From assembly GCA_039566865.1 (NCBI GenBank), contig CM076959.1:19576501-19640500 (forward strand): a stretch of DNA of 64,000 nucleotides, written 5' to 3'. Origin of the DNA: Aurelia coerulea (lineage: Eukaryota; Cnidaria; Scyphozoa; Semaeostomeae; Ulmaridae). Position numbers and translations under genes: made by a program. The notes below the pieces were generated by a model that did no database searches, was not told the DNA's origin, and worked only from the letters and a program-made list of their open reading frames with translations. Within the stretch, counting starts at the first letter, position 1. The number at the start of each line of letters is the position of its first letter. Positions 1-10,719 of this stretch are shown one piece after another.

Positions 1-79
1 GGAGCCGGTTACTTTGTTTTGGCATTGGTTGTTATTCGCACAAGTTGGCTGTCAAAAATAAGGTTATGATGAGGCTTCT

Positions 80-345
80 GAAGCAAATGTTCCAAATCTT
101 TAAAAAAAAGTTGGTGTAAACTTCAATGACTGTGCTATTTCTTTCAACTGAATGGCTCCAAAAGAACTTTTGCTTTTTTGCTATGATTCTGCCGTTTGAA
201 TTTTCTGAAATCCTCAATCCTCAATATTTTCAAAATTTGAGTTTCTTTCTTCTTCTTCGAGAATTGAAGAAACATTTTCAGAAAAACTTAAAACCATCGA
301 AATTGTTTGATGTAACAAGAAATAATTTTCAAGAAAAGCTTAGTT
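80..345 (+). mobile_element. Degenerate LINE 3' fragment
   Basis: This stretch matches 22590-22760 at nucleotide level, with shared runs around 'ttcaaatcttt', 'ggtgtaaa' and 'aacttttgct'. At 22.6 kb the same sequence continues a recognisable reverse transcriptase thumb/connection region. It is therefore an old copy of the same LINE family with no open frame left. The first 80 bases of the window show nothing I can name. Confidence 0.5.
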
Positions 346-432
346 TATGAATGTCTACAATATAGTATCAAGCAAAAGTATGTCATTATTGTGGTTTATG
401 ATTTAGATATTTGATGACGTCGTATCTTCAAA

Positions 433-1131
433 TGCAAAAAAGTACCCCCTTTTTACCGAATGAGGGAACAAAACGATACAATTTCAGGATTTTTTTAGTT
501 CATAGCTACATTTGTCGATCTTCAACTTAAAATGCACATACCTTGCATTTTAAAATCCTCCACCAAACACCGGAGATATGAGCTTACAAGGTCAAAATGT
601 GGTGTGCATCTGAAACCAGAGGTTACGAGAAAGGGCCTAGCCATGTTTTGACATCACACAGACCTTTTGCAAAAGAATTTTCAACTTTGAATTTTAGTTT
701 TACTTTTGAAAAGAATTATACCTTGAATTACTTCAACTGTTCTTGAAATGACTTGTCTTTTGTGGAATCGGTCCTTGCATTGCATATCACCAAAAGTGTT
801 TTTGTATCAGACGAGGCAAGGGGGCACGTGCACGCTTATTTTGGAGATGTGGCACGACTAATCATTCTTACCACATTTCTATTATCATTTGTTTAATCAG
901 GACCATGCCTGTACGCCTTTTATTCTTTTCAAAAGCAAAAACCTGAAAACTGAAGTTTACAAGTGCTTTGGAAAATGTCTATGACACAAATCATGGCTAG
1001 GCCCTTTTTCAAAACATCTGGTTTTGAGTGCACTGTAAATTTTGACTTTGCAAACTTGTATGAACTCGAAGAGTAAATGATATCTTATCGTTTTGTTCCT
1101 ATTTCCAATCAAAAGGGGATACTTTTTTATG
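433..1131. mobile_element. MITE-like inverted-repeat element
   Basis: Both ends carry imperfect inverted repeats of about 200 bases. The 'aaaaaagtaccccctttt' end pairs with 'aaaaggggatactttttt', and an inner pair around 'gggcctagccatg' at 640 and 'catggctaggccc' at 990 extends the arms. No coding frame lies inside. The family of transposase is unknown. Confidence 0.65.
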
Positions 1132-1185
1132 AGACTCCCGGAACATGATAAAGACTGAGATGTACATGATAAAGACCGAGGAGAA

Positions 1186-1770
1186 CCGGGTGAGTCAGAA
1201 AAAAGAAAACTTCTTTTTTTATTGCCAATATGTTCAATTACGTTCAGTAATTTACCCGGCCTTAATCGGCCATTCCTTCCCGTGGATGTGGGCAACTTTC
1301 TGCAGGAAGTCCCTTCCAAAAACCTGCAAAATAAAACGAGTGAGAACAATGAGCAAATTTTCCTTCCTATAATTGATAACACTCACATAAATTCATGTAT
1401 TTTGTCCTCTTGGGAGAATGGAATTCCCCTCAATAGGTCATCGATACCAGGGGGAGGACTTGATCATCCTCCCAAGAGGATAGCACGTGCTAAAGCGTCC
1501 ACAAGTCATAGCTGTAAGGCCATTGTAAGGCAGAAATTTTAGGGAAATTTGTTCATGATTTTGGGCACGTTTTGAAGTTTTTTTTTGAAGAGGCTTTCTC
1601 GAGAAAATCCCTTCTAATTTCAGAATTGAATGGCCGATTTCAGTCAGGTACATTTTATAGTAGATTTGAACATTTCTACCATTAAACTATATATTTGCCG
1701 ATATCGTTGTCTTGATATCCAGGGAGCCATGGCCCTTTCAAACGGGGATTCTTTTTTCTGACTCACCCGG
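1186..1770. mobile_element. Mariner-like MITE, family 'CCGGGTGAGTCAG', copy 1
   Basis: Terminal inverted repeats read CCGGGTGAGTCAGAAAAAAG at the left and its complement at the right, where a TA follows. A second, closely similar copy with the same ends lies at 58167-58764. There is no transposase, so it is a non-autonomous element. It sits just downstream of the convertase exons, in the minus-strand sense, where the next exon would be expected. Confidence 0.85.
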
Positions 1771-1820
1771 TATTATATATGATAAAGACAGAGAAGTATA
1801 GCTATATCACAAAGACTGAC

Positions 1821-2991
1821 CATTAGATATTGATCATGACGATAATGCCTGCCATAAGTAACAGCACTAACTCCTGTACATTGCACATCATCTTTCGACC
1901 TCTCATTTTTGCCAGTGACAAGACCGATTGATATTGTGTATATTGAGGATACGTATTCATCATAACCACAAGTTCCATTTCCAAAAGCATAATCATCTCC
2001 ACTTTGAAGCACATATATGTTCCCCTTTCCTCCTCTGCCCTGAAAAAAAGTTATTGTTATCATTCGGTGACAATAAGCGTTTTCGCTGAAGTCTCATAAG
2101 AAAAGCGACAAATTGAAATTTCCAAAAAATGTATCGGACATGCATATAAATCCTACCTTTTCAGCTCCATTCTTCACAGAGGCCTTCACATTAGGTGCCA
2201 TATAAGCAACTGTCATTGACATTACATCCATTGATGACCAGCCACAAGAATATATGTCACTGATTTGATTCCCAAGTGCCAATGCATCAGCCCTTATTTT
2301 GTCTTTTGTATGTTGTCCAGCTCCATACTTTACTGATTGAATTCCTGCAGGATGCAACGAGATGAGATGACTCTCGGATACTAAAGAGCGGAAAAAGTAA
2401 CTCTGCAAACATTATGTAATTTCAGACGAAATTTTTTCTGTCCGATTTCTTGAAAGTTCAACAAAAATTCGTCAACCTTTGAAAACTGAGCGACAATTAT
2501 ACTGAAAGGAATTCGCGCTTGTTACAGCAAATTTCTTACAAATTACCTCTAAAAGGGTAAAAACATTGGAGGTTTGAGTTGACTCGACTCTAACTCGGCC
2601 GTAGCCAATACGCGTATTCCATAGCAAGGCTTGGCGTGCCATCGTAATATATAGGTAACTTCATCGAAACAGTCGCTTGACTTGCTTGCTGAAAATTTCA
2701 ATTACTTTGAACTGTTTTGCTTTCAGTAACTCTTTCTCGTTGATTTAACATCCAAAGCCATATAACTTTGAAAATCCGAAATTCTACGCATTTTGAATTG
2801 GCCAAAGTCGCGACCCTTGAGGCTGCAAAGGCCCCCAGTACTCTTTTGACACGGTATTTCTGGATTCTCTAGGATGAAAGTTTGTATGCATACCTGTGAT
2901 ATAGGCATCGTATGCCACACCAACACCACATTTTCCGTTGTTTGCCTGACCAGCTGCAAGGCCTGCCATTCCTGTTCCATGATCAAAATCT
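1821..2991 (-). CDS. Subtilisin-like proprotein convertase, internal exons (partial)
   Basis: Three spliced exons read 2991-2894, 2344-2157 and 2039-1821 on the minus strand. All acceptors are AG; the donors are GTATGC, GTAGGA and GTCAGT. Phases match: exon one ends in phase 1, exon two enters in phase 1 and leaves in phase 0, and exon three enters in phase 0. Exon one encodes FDHGTGMAGLAAGQANNGKC, carrying the catalytic His of S8 proteases. Exon two covers the DIYSCGWSS stretch that corresponds to furin DIYSASWGP. Exon three starts GRGGKGNIYVLQSGD and continues through SSIYTISIG. Known biology: these enzymes cut secreted precursors after paired basic residues in the secretory pathway. The residue at the oxyanion position is Asp, as in PC2, instead of the Asn of furin. 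The Asp exon upstream and the Ser exon downstream were not found, so the gene is partial or broken. Confidence 0.85.
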
Positions 2992-3407
2992 CTACAAAAA
3001 CAATGACATATCACAACGAGAGGTACTCTGGATACACCAGTCTAGTATGCATTGTACGCGGGGTAACAAGAAGGAGGCATCTTGAGCAACTTCAAAGCTG
3101 GTGCATGCATATTAATGCTAGGAATTTGATGAAAACCAAGTCCAACCCGGAATTGTTGGTTTCAGTTATACCAGATCTACAGGATGTCCAAATAACTTGT
3201 GGGCTGCTTGTTCCTAAAATGTTGAAAACAGCTGCTTTTGAAGTATACTGCAAAAAGCAAGAAGGATTGCCACATGGTGAGCAATTACTGTTATACGGGA
3301 TTATTGTGACGAGGGATTGCCTGGGATTCATCGTACTGATGATCCTAATCAATCTAGACATCAGTAATCTTGATTTGGATCACAAATCATAATTTTACTG
3401 AACCAGC

Positions 3408-3670
3408 AAAGGGCACCTACCTTGTAGGAACTGTGTTTATTCGTTATCTAAAGGAATCTAACGGATTCTAACGTCTGTTAGTGTTGACCAATCAAAATCA
3501 CGTTGTCTGGTCATCTCTTATAACAGTTGATCTCGTATTACATCAACACCGGAATTTAAAATCACAAAGCTACCCATATGTCATCTTGATCTTGACAGGA
3601 CAGACTCTGTGTACTGGGTCACGAAAACAGTGCTGGGAATAAACACAGTCCCTGCAAGGTAGGCGCCCTT
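3408..3670. mobile_element. hAT-like MITE with 8-bp target duplication
   Basis: The ends are AAAGGGCACCTACCTTG and, inverted, AAGGGCGCCTACCTTG. They are flanked by the direct repeat GAACCAGC at 3400-3407 and 3671-3678. The 263-base element is nearly palindromic and has no coding capacity. An 8-bp duplication is typical of hAT elements. Confidence 0.85.
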
Positions 3671-4010
3671 GAACCAGCAGGAGTTCTTGTCAATACCATA
3701 ATTTGACTGGTAATTTTCTTGCTTTCCTGTTACAATGCAAATTTGATATCAGTGATAATCAATCAACAAATCTAGACTCACGCCCTAGAGGGAGATGGAT
3801 CTGTAATGTTCAGATAATAATTGTAACTTCCTGCCAACTTCTGCAACAAAACAGATATAATTTATTTTCATATTTTCTTTAATATTCTACAAAATGAAGT
3901 ATTTAAGAAGCTCCTGTTTATATGAGGAAAAACATTTCACCCGCCAGATCCCGAGCTGATAGGCGAGTTCCACAATCCTATGCTATCCTATCCTTCATTT
4001 TGTGTTCATA

Positions 4011-4590
4011 CCGGGTGTCCCAAAAAATGTATGCAGATTTGGTTGACTCCAGCGATGTGAATTTTGCGTTCTCCAAATGCTCCTTGATAGTTAACTTGAA
4101 CATAGATACCTCGTTTGTAGGTATTGGTGCCTTGAGAGCAGAAATATCAATCTTGAAAGCTCAAATGTGCTTCCACCTGCAGCCTTTTGGCCTAAGCAAG
4201 TTGCTGAAGCATATCGAAATTAAGAACTGAAATTGATGAAAAATTAAGAAACTGTCCAATGGGTGACTGGGGGGGGGGGGGTGACTTTTGGAAAGCAGAA
4301 CAACACAAGATCTAATAATGTTCAAATCTTATCAAGGCTACCATTGATTTATGCGCTGTGCCTTAAGAATTTGCCTTGGCCAAAAGGCTAAAACTCTGGT
4401 TTGCTGGTTGACGCAAATTTGAGCTTTCAACATTAATATTTCTGCTCTCAAAGCACCAATACCAACGAACGATGCACCTATGTTCAAGTGAACTATCGAG
4501 AAACATTTTTAGAGTGATTAGCCATTGATTAAAGCTAAATTCACATCGCTAGAGTCAACTAAATCCGTATACATTTTTTGGGACACCTGG
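4011..4590. mobile_element. Mariner-like MITE, 'CCGGGTGTCCC' ends
   Basis: The left end CCGGGTGTCCCAAAAAATGT follows a TA, and the right end is the inverted ACATTTTTTGGGACACCTGG. The arms are over 200 bases long and include matching 'gattt(a)gttgactc(c/t)agcgatgtgaattt' blocks. A poly-G run lies near 4268. A degenerate partial copy lies at 13845-14042. Confidence 0.85.
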
Positions 4591-4899
4591 TTTATGGCGA
4601 ATGTAAGACTACTGTTACAGTGAAATTCCACCTCACCCAACCAGGTGAGGGGATATATTTTCATATGATGAACGCAACTTGAAGGATATTTTTGTGCAGT
4701 GAAACATTAGCTACAATCTGAGGCATATTATTAACGCTCAACTCCCAATTGTGCGAACTAAGTCGTTTGGAGTTGAAACTTACCGTGGAAATTAGATGCT
4801 GGAACAGTAATGAATGCAACTGTAGACTCTGTAAAACATTCATCCCGAAAGTTGGGCTTCTAACAGGATCCCCTCATCTCTAAATAGACTTTTTAAAGC

Positions 4900-5545
4900 T
4901 ATTCAGGGAGGATGCCTGTTTTGACTCAGCTGAAAGGCTATTCCATAATTTTGCTCCACGAAATGAAAAATATTTTTGCCCATTCGCAGAATTTTCTTTG
5001 GTAACCTCACATCAGTGCCAGTATTACGGAGATTACGGGCGGAGCATTGTGAGTTTTTTGTAAAAAAGGCCACACGAGTATTGCAGAGCCAGCTCATTGA
5101 GTGATATGAAGACCATTGTTTTAGACTCATTGCTAATAAGTTGTTCAATGGTCTTCCTTCTTCGATAAGTGATCTGCTTGGAGTATCAAAGCTGCTAATT
5201 GTTACGATCCTGACAGCCCAGTTTTGAAGCTTTTGCAACTGGTTTATTTCTGTAGAACCACAATAACCCCAAACCAAACAGAACAACTATATCGAAAGTG
5301 AGGCTCAACAATACCTGTGAAGAGAATTTTCAGTGTTTCCCTTGGTAGAAAGTTCTTGGCATGTTTTAGAAAGCCAGCAGCCCTTGAGAATTCAGATTTG
5401 TATCTTTGAGAATGATACGTTTCTGGTTGGTGGTAATAAGCATACAATGTGTTTTGCAACATTCAAGGAAAGTTTATTGCCTTGTAGCCAGGTGTGCAAA
5501 TGCCGAAGATCATTATTAATAGCCTCATTCAGCTGAGATATATCA
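4900..5545 (-). mobile_element. Degenerate LINE reverse transcriptase, C-terminal part
   Basis: Minus-strand frames give LHTWLQGNKLSL, then FLKHAKNFLPRETLK, GIVEPHFRYSCSVW and LRNTGTDVRLPKK. These are thumb and connection motifs of CR1/L2/jockey-like reverse transcriptases, colinear with the better-preserved copy at 7336-8433. Several frameshifts break it. There is no catalytic YADD. It is a dead 5'-truncated copy. Confidence 0.8.
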
Positions 5546-5818
5546 TTGGACTTTGTATTGTTAAGGTGACCACAAATCCAGATATGTTATATGAAATTGT
5601 AAGATACATACAAATCTTGGAAGTAAATCATCATGTTTGTAGTCTACTCCATGTGGATAAACAATGCAAATTGTAACATTCTTTCCAGTGTATCCCTTTG
5701 ACCAAGCTTTCTTTATGTTCATTGTAACTCCAAATTTATCGTTCTAAGATATTTAAGAATGAACGGGATTCTTCTGAGGAAATATAGTCAAGTAATGAAT
5801 GGAATGAAAAGTCACATA

Positions 5819-6300
5819 CCGGGTGCGCCAAAATAAACTATGCATTTTTGACAGGCCACAATAAATCGTACACTGGACCGATTTTGAAGATTCAAGACTT
5901 AATCTTTAGTAGAAAGCCTGAATTAGATTCTAGGATTTTTTGCAAATTTTTCTGTTTCCAGTTTTAGAGAAAAACACTGAAAACGATAAAAAAACATTGA
6001 TCAAATTTTCTAGAGAATCGACATGAATGGACAAAGAGAAGACTTTTTCATGGTGATTTGGGATTTAGAAATCGATTAATAATATCGATTGATAGATCCC
6101 AAATCACCACGAACAAGTTTTCTCTTTATCCATTCATGTCGATTCTTTAGAAAAATTGAAAATTTGAATTTTAGAAAAGTCTTCTATTTAATTACCAAAA
6201 TTAGAAAAACTAGAAAATCTTGAAAGAGAAGCCAAAACCAGAATATTTTGTACCCTAATTGGTACCGATAGTGTTCGATTATCTTAAATCTTAATCGTGT
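5819..6300. mobile_element. Mariner-like left end followed by a long palindrome
   Basis: The sequence starts with TACCGGGTGCGCCAAAATAA, the same style of end as the TA-flanked elements here, but I found no matching right end. At 6008-6149 there is a strong inverted repeat: arms of about 60 bases begin 'gaatcgacatgaatgga' and are separated by a short AT-rich loop. Confidence 0.55.
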
Positions 6301-6529
6301 TCATTTTTAGGGGCTCTTTTCACTCTGACACAAGTGCAAGATGATAAGATGTGTACTGTCCAGATGTCCCGATACAATAAAGGTAAGCAGCTATAATGAT
6401 CCCCTCGGAGGTGCTGGAGCAACGAAAAAAAAAAAAAAAGAAAACGTGAGAAATTTTTTTAGCTGTTTTCCGTGTAAAACATGGTTTATAAGACGATACC
6501 ATAATCAGGAGAGATAATGACGAGTCTTA

Positions 6530-6700
6530 ATAGAAGACATACATGTCATCTTCCTCTTTTTGTATGTTTTGGGAAAAAATCTCTTTGATCTTATGTTTGA
6601 ACGTGTTGATATCGTTTGTTGATTTCATCTCAGACGAAAGACTATTCCATGTTTTGGGCTCTAGATATAAGATAGACATTTTTGTCCAGGATGAGTTTTG
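6530..6700 (-). mobile_element. LINE C-terminal relic
   Basis: The minus strand encodes LYLEPKTWNSLSSEMKST followed by NTFKHKIKEIF. This is the conserved end of LINE reverse transcriptases (consensus-like 'GPKxWNSLPxEIK...FKxxLK'). Only the last 60 residues or so remain. The region between about 6300 and 6530 holds a poly-A run at 6426 and nothing recognisable. Confidence 0.7.
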
Positions 6701-7257
6701 CGAAATGGAATATCCAATATGACATTGACATGATGCATGTCCAACAATAAATAAATGAATAAATAAATAAATGGTAACAATGGTTATACAGGGTAACCTC
6801 TTCAACACACTAAGTGCTGTTATCAACGAGGGCCCTGTATCTAAAACTACGATATATTACAATAAAATTTTGCAATAAAGAAATAAAGTAATTAGGTAAA
6901 ATTGTTCACTTTTAGAAGCATGATGAAATTTCCATAATCGTGAATAACAGAGACCTCGACATAATACAGTTTCATGTTTCATGGATAAAGAAGAAAACAA
7001 GAACCGTAAATCAAACATTTACAAACCAGATAAAACTGTTGAGGATAACCAGGATCATTGAATGTCAAAGAAGTTGATCTTTTCCATCTTTCCTATCAAC
7101 GAAAGAAACCTGGTATCATGATCGTGGTATCGGGATACCTGAAAATGCTGAAAAATGTTATCATGATCATTAGCGTCTGCCGGGTCAGCCGTCAAGTTGT
7201 AGCTTTACAAACCCCTTTCCTATGCCCACAACCTTTTCTCACTCATGATGAGATTCA

Positions 7258-7303
7258 TGTTTGTTTGGTTTGTTTGTTTGTTTGTTTGTTTGTTTGTTTG
7301 TTT
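7258..7303. repeat. (GTTT)n microsatellite
   Basis: About eleven uninterrupted or nearly uninterrupted copies of GTTT lie directly upstream of the 5'-truncated LINE at 7336. Confidence 0.9.
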
Positions 7304-7335
7304 GGTGTTCCGCAGAACATTGTGAGAGTAATGCT

Positions 7336-8643
7336 AATGGTGTTGATCACGACATTCTCATCGCTAAGCTGCGTTTCTATGGAGTTGAAGGCGTGGAGCT
7401 TGACTGGTTCATATCATACCTAAGTAATAGGAAGCAATGCTGTAAGGTAAATGGCAATATATCTGAAATACAGGACATCAAATTTGGGGTGCCTCAGGGC
7501 TCTTGCCTTGGTCCACTCCTATTTTTGATCTATATTAATGACTTGCCGTTTGCCTTACAAAGAACTAAGGTCACAATGTATGCAGATGACACAAGCATTT
7601 CCTATTCCTCGAAATCTATCTCCGACCTGAGCAATGCTATCAACTCAGATCTTCAGAATCTTTGTTCGTGGCTACAGGGAAATAAACTGTCTCTTAATGT
7701 CGCAAAGACGCAGAGCATGATCCTTGGGACCGCATCCAACCTCAGAAAACTAGATTACAATGATTCAACTAATCTTCCCACCTTTCAAATAAATGACGAA
7801 AAGATTGAATCCACGGGAAAAATTAAATATCTTGGGGTACAAATTGATCCATTACTAAATTGGAAAGAGCAAATCAACGTTGCTATCGGTAAGATTTCAC
7901 GAGGAATAGGAATGCTGAAGTATTCCAAGAAATATCTCTCGTTGGAAACCATCCAAAGGATGTATTTTAGCATAGCAGACTCGCATTTTAGATATTGTTG
8001 CTCTGTTTGGGGATGTGCAGGTGATACCACACTAAGAAAATTGCAAATGCTGCAAAATCGAGCAGCGCGTGTCGTTACAAACAGTCCCTTCGATCAATCA
8101 TCGCTGCCATTAATATCACAACTAGGGTGGTTAACAGTCAAAGAAATGATCGACTTCGAGACAGCTTGTATAGTATATAAAGCCTTGAATGGGCTTGCAC
8201 CCCCTTACATGCAGTCAATGTTTCACAAATTGTCCGATTCTTGCAATCGGACCTTACGTAATACCAGTACTGACCTCAGGATTCCACTCTGTAAGACCTC
8301 AAATGGGCAGCGGAGCTTTTTGTATCGAGGAGTTACTGTTTGGAACCAGCTGAGCAATGAAATAAAAACTGCTCCTTCGCTAGCCACTTTCAAAACGAGG
8401 CTAAAAGCATTTTTGAAAGATCAAAGAGGCTGATAATCTAATTCAACATTCAGCACATACGTTTGACTTCCGAGTCCCTTTATTTTTACATATATTTCTT
8501 TCTTTTATGTAGGATCTTCAAGTTTATTTGTAATATCATGTATTTAGGTTAGTTATGTTTTTAAGCAGGGCACATTGTAAATCAGTTAATTTATATTTAC
8601 TGAATGTATTTAACCCTGTTAAAATAAATCAAAATGAATGAAA

Positions 8644-8675
<32 letters not shown>
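7336..8675 (+). mobile_element. 5'-truncated LINE with intact reverse transcriptase 3' half
   Basis: One open frame runs to the TGA at 8431-8433. It begins inside the palm domain (VDHDILIAKLRFYG, downstream of the first catalytic Asp motif) and contains FGVPQGSCLGPLLFLIYIND, then MYADDTSISY with the catalytic Asp pair. The thumb and C-terminal region follow (SLNVAKTQSMIL, ADSHFRYCCSVWG, VTVWNQLSNEIK). Endonuclease and finger domains are missing because of 5' truncation, the usual outcome of incomplete target-primed reverse transcription. A 3' untranslated region of about 200 bases ends in a (TAA)n tail at 8645-8672. The frame is undamaged, so the insertion is fairly recent. It belongs to the CR1/L2/jockey group; closer placement needs a tree. 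Confidence 0.95.
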
Positions 8676-8756
8676 CTTATTTAATGTTAGTTTTACGATA
8701 GTGTGAGCACTAATATACACTAACATGAAGCAATTTTAGAGATTGCATTATGGAAC

Positions 8757-9311
8757 TTATTGACTGCAAGCGTTGCAGGCGCATTGATTGTTGAAAAACC
8801 AATCTTTTATGAGAATTTTGAATTGATATGCATTTTTGGATGACTTTATTTCATTTGGAAGAGAATTCCAAACCTTTGGACCCAAAAAGCTAATCGATTT
8901 TATGCCATAATTTGTACTTTTGACTTTAGGAACAACTAGAATGTCATTTCTTCGAAGATTATAGCTGGTTGATTTTGGGAGAAAATAATCTTTCATAAAT
9001 GCTGGACTTAAGTTGTGCAAAGTTTTGTAAATTTCAAGTGCCAATAGCCTAATAGAATGAATATGAATTGTAGTAGATTCGGCCTTGATTAGGAGATTAC
9101 TATATGATGAAGCATAATCTGAGAGTGCTAATCGTAGGGCCCTCTCGTTGATTTTCTCGATTTTCTTTTGGCTTGAATTACTGCAAAATAACCAGATAAG
9201 GGGACAGTAATTGAAGTGACAAAGAATGAAAGAATTCACGATTACTTGTCTCTCTTTGTTACCCATGAATCTAGCTAGTCTTTTGATTGGATCTCTCAAA
9301 GGATCTCTCAA
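8757..9311 (-). mobile_element. LINE C-terminal fragment, second family
   Basis: An open frame of 184 residues on the minus strand reads NSFILCHFNYCPLIWLFCS, KIEKINERALRLALSDY, SYNLRRNDILVVPKVKS and GPKVWNSLPNEIK. This is the post-catalytic part of a LINE reverse transcriptase. The family differs from the 7.3 kb copy and resembles the relic at 33890-34150 at its C-terminus (N-x-C-x-C-N-A-C). The frame is open but 5'-truncated, with no catalytic core. Confidence 0.9.
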
Positions 9312-9483
9312 AGGCTTATGACTGCCTCAGAATGATTTACGGTACTTGCAGCAAAAATGGCAACTTATGCTAACTATCTCTCACGTTCGTTAGCTTCTCT
9401 GCCCGTCTGGGCACAGAATATTCTGGGCTTTGGGCTTTGGGTCCTTCGCTGCTTTCACAACGACTTCGAGGCCCTTCGTTTAA

Positions 9484-10375
9484 CCCTATTTTAACCGGGT
9501 AAAAAAAAAGTGATTTTCTACCGGGGGGGGGGGGCGTTTTTCGCCCCCCCTGTTTTTCTCCGCAAGTATAAGAGCTATGACAATGAAACATGCACTGTGT
9601 CATAATTGAACAATGGAGAATCTAAAAATAGCATCAATCAATAAATAGTCACGTGATTGGTTGCTAGGCAACCAAAAACAATGCAAATTTTGAGAAAATC
9701 GAGCTATTTGCAAAAAAGGGCCCATTATTAGCAAATAGCTAGATAAAATTGGCAAAAAACCATCCAAATACCTGCTTGATATCATTAATTTGTAGTTTCA
9801 TATGGTTTCGTAAGGATATTTATGGTTTCTAATAAATTAACTAATTAAATAATGAAAATTTGATTCAATGCAAAATTGTTAGCTCAATAATTATGATTTA
9901 AAACAATTAATTTCGCATATTATTGGTGAAATCAAGTACCTTCATCGATATTTGAGGTAATTCCATCAGTTTTGTATAAAAAATTACTCATTCATTAGGA
10001 ATATGACGTCATAAAGATTGATGACGTCATAGAAATAATAAACTGCTGATGTCAGCAAATATGAATAAATTATATATCAAATGAAAGTACTCATCGAGAT
10101 GAATCGAATGGTATATATATTGTTGAGATTTAGTAACAAAGGAAGAAATTAGAGCCGTTTTAAAGAATTTCTTTGTGACCACTCTCCAAATATGGGCATG
10201 TGGTGGTCACGTGGTCAAACAATAGGTATTGAAATTACTATTTTCTGATTGCCAACTAAATTTTAGGAAAAGTCAAGAAGTTTCAGCATTGTAGGTGGCA
10301 TCGTTTGGGAGCTATTAAAAAAAATCCGATAGGGGGGGGCGAAAAACGCCCCCCCCCCCCCCGGTTAAAATAGGG
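9484..10375. mobile_element. piggyBac-like MITE, G-tract family, copy 1
   Basis: TTAA flanks both sides (9480-9483 and 10376-10379). The termini CCCTATTTTAACCGG are perfect inverted repeats. Just inside each end a poly-G run, the loop CGTTTTTCG and a poly-C run can fold as a hairpin. The interior has no coding frame but carries the palindrome GGTTGCTAGGCAACC at 9659-9673 and two TGACGTCA sites at 10004 and 10022. TTAA target and CCC ends point to piggyBac mobilisation. Confidence 0.85.
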
Positions 10376-10594
10376 TTAAGAATCTTTGTCATTGTAAGCA
10401 TTGTTAGAATTATTTGAATTATTAGTTCAGTGGTGGTGTGACGATTTTCAAATTTTCCCTCAACCTTCAACCAGGAAGTCGAAGTTGTTCGTTTGGCCTA
10501 CGCCTTGCCCTCCTTCAAAATATATTTGAGCATTGTTCATTGATAGCAGGTGGCAAGGAACTGCAAACAAGGAATTGGTTTTGGAAAAACTTAC

Positions 10595-10713
10595 CGTCCG
10601 TTCTTGTCCATTGGCACATTTAAATATCAGAATTGTTGAGACAACGAGAACGAAGAAAGTGAACTCCATTTGCTCCATAAGAAATATTTGTGTTGCGTCT
10701 GGTTCTTGGCTGC
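10595..10713 (-). CDS. Candidate signal-peptide exon of an unknown secreted protein
   Basis: After the acceptor 'cattcacttttcag', the exon holds two in-frame ATGs (10678 and 10669) and then a clear signal peptide: MEFTFFVLVVSTILIF followed by KCANGQERT. Cleavage is plausible after ANG. The exon ends in phase 0 at a consensus donor GTAAGT. No downstream exon was recognised toward lower coordinates, where a piggyBac-like MITE and a LINE fragment lie. The downstream in-frame extension of this ORF is intron. The upstream 5' exon and promoter were not identified. I do not know the protein family. The signal peptide differs from those of the BRICHOS genes. Confidence 0.5.
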
Positions 10714-10719
10714 CTGAAA

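Noticed and set aside
3680..3740. Possible extra convertase exon on the minus strand (ENYQSNYGIDKN)
   Set aside because: It loosely resembles the segment before the His exon, but the phase of its possible donor does not match the acceptor at 2991.
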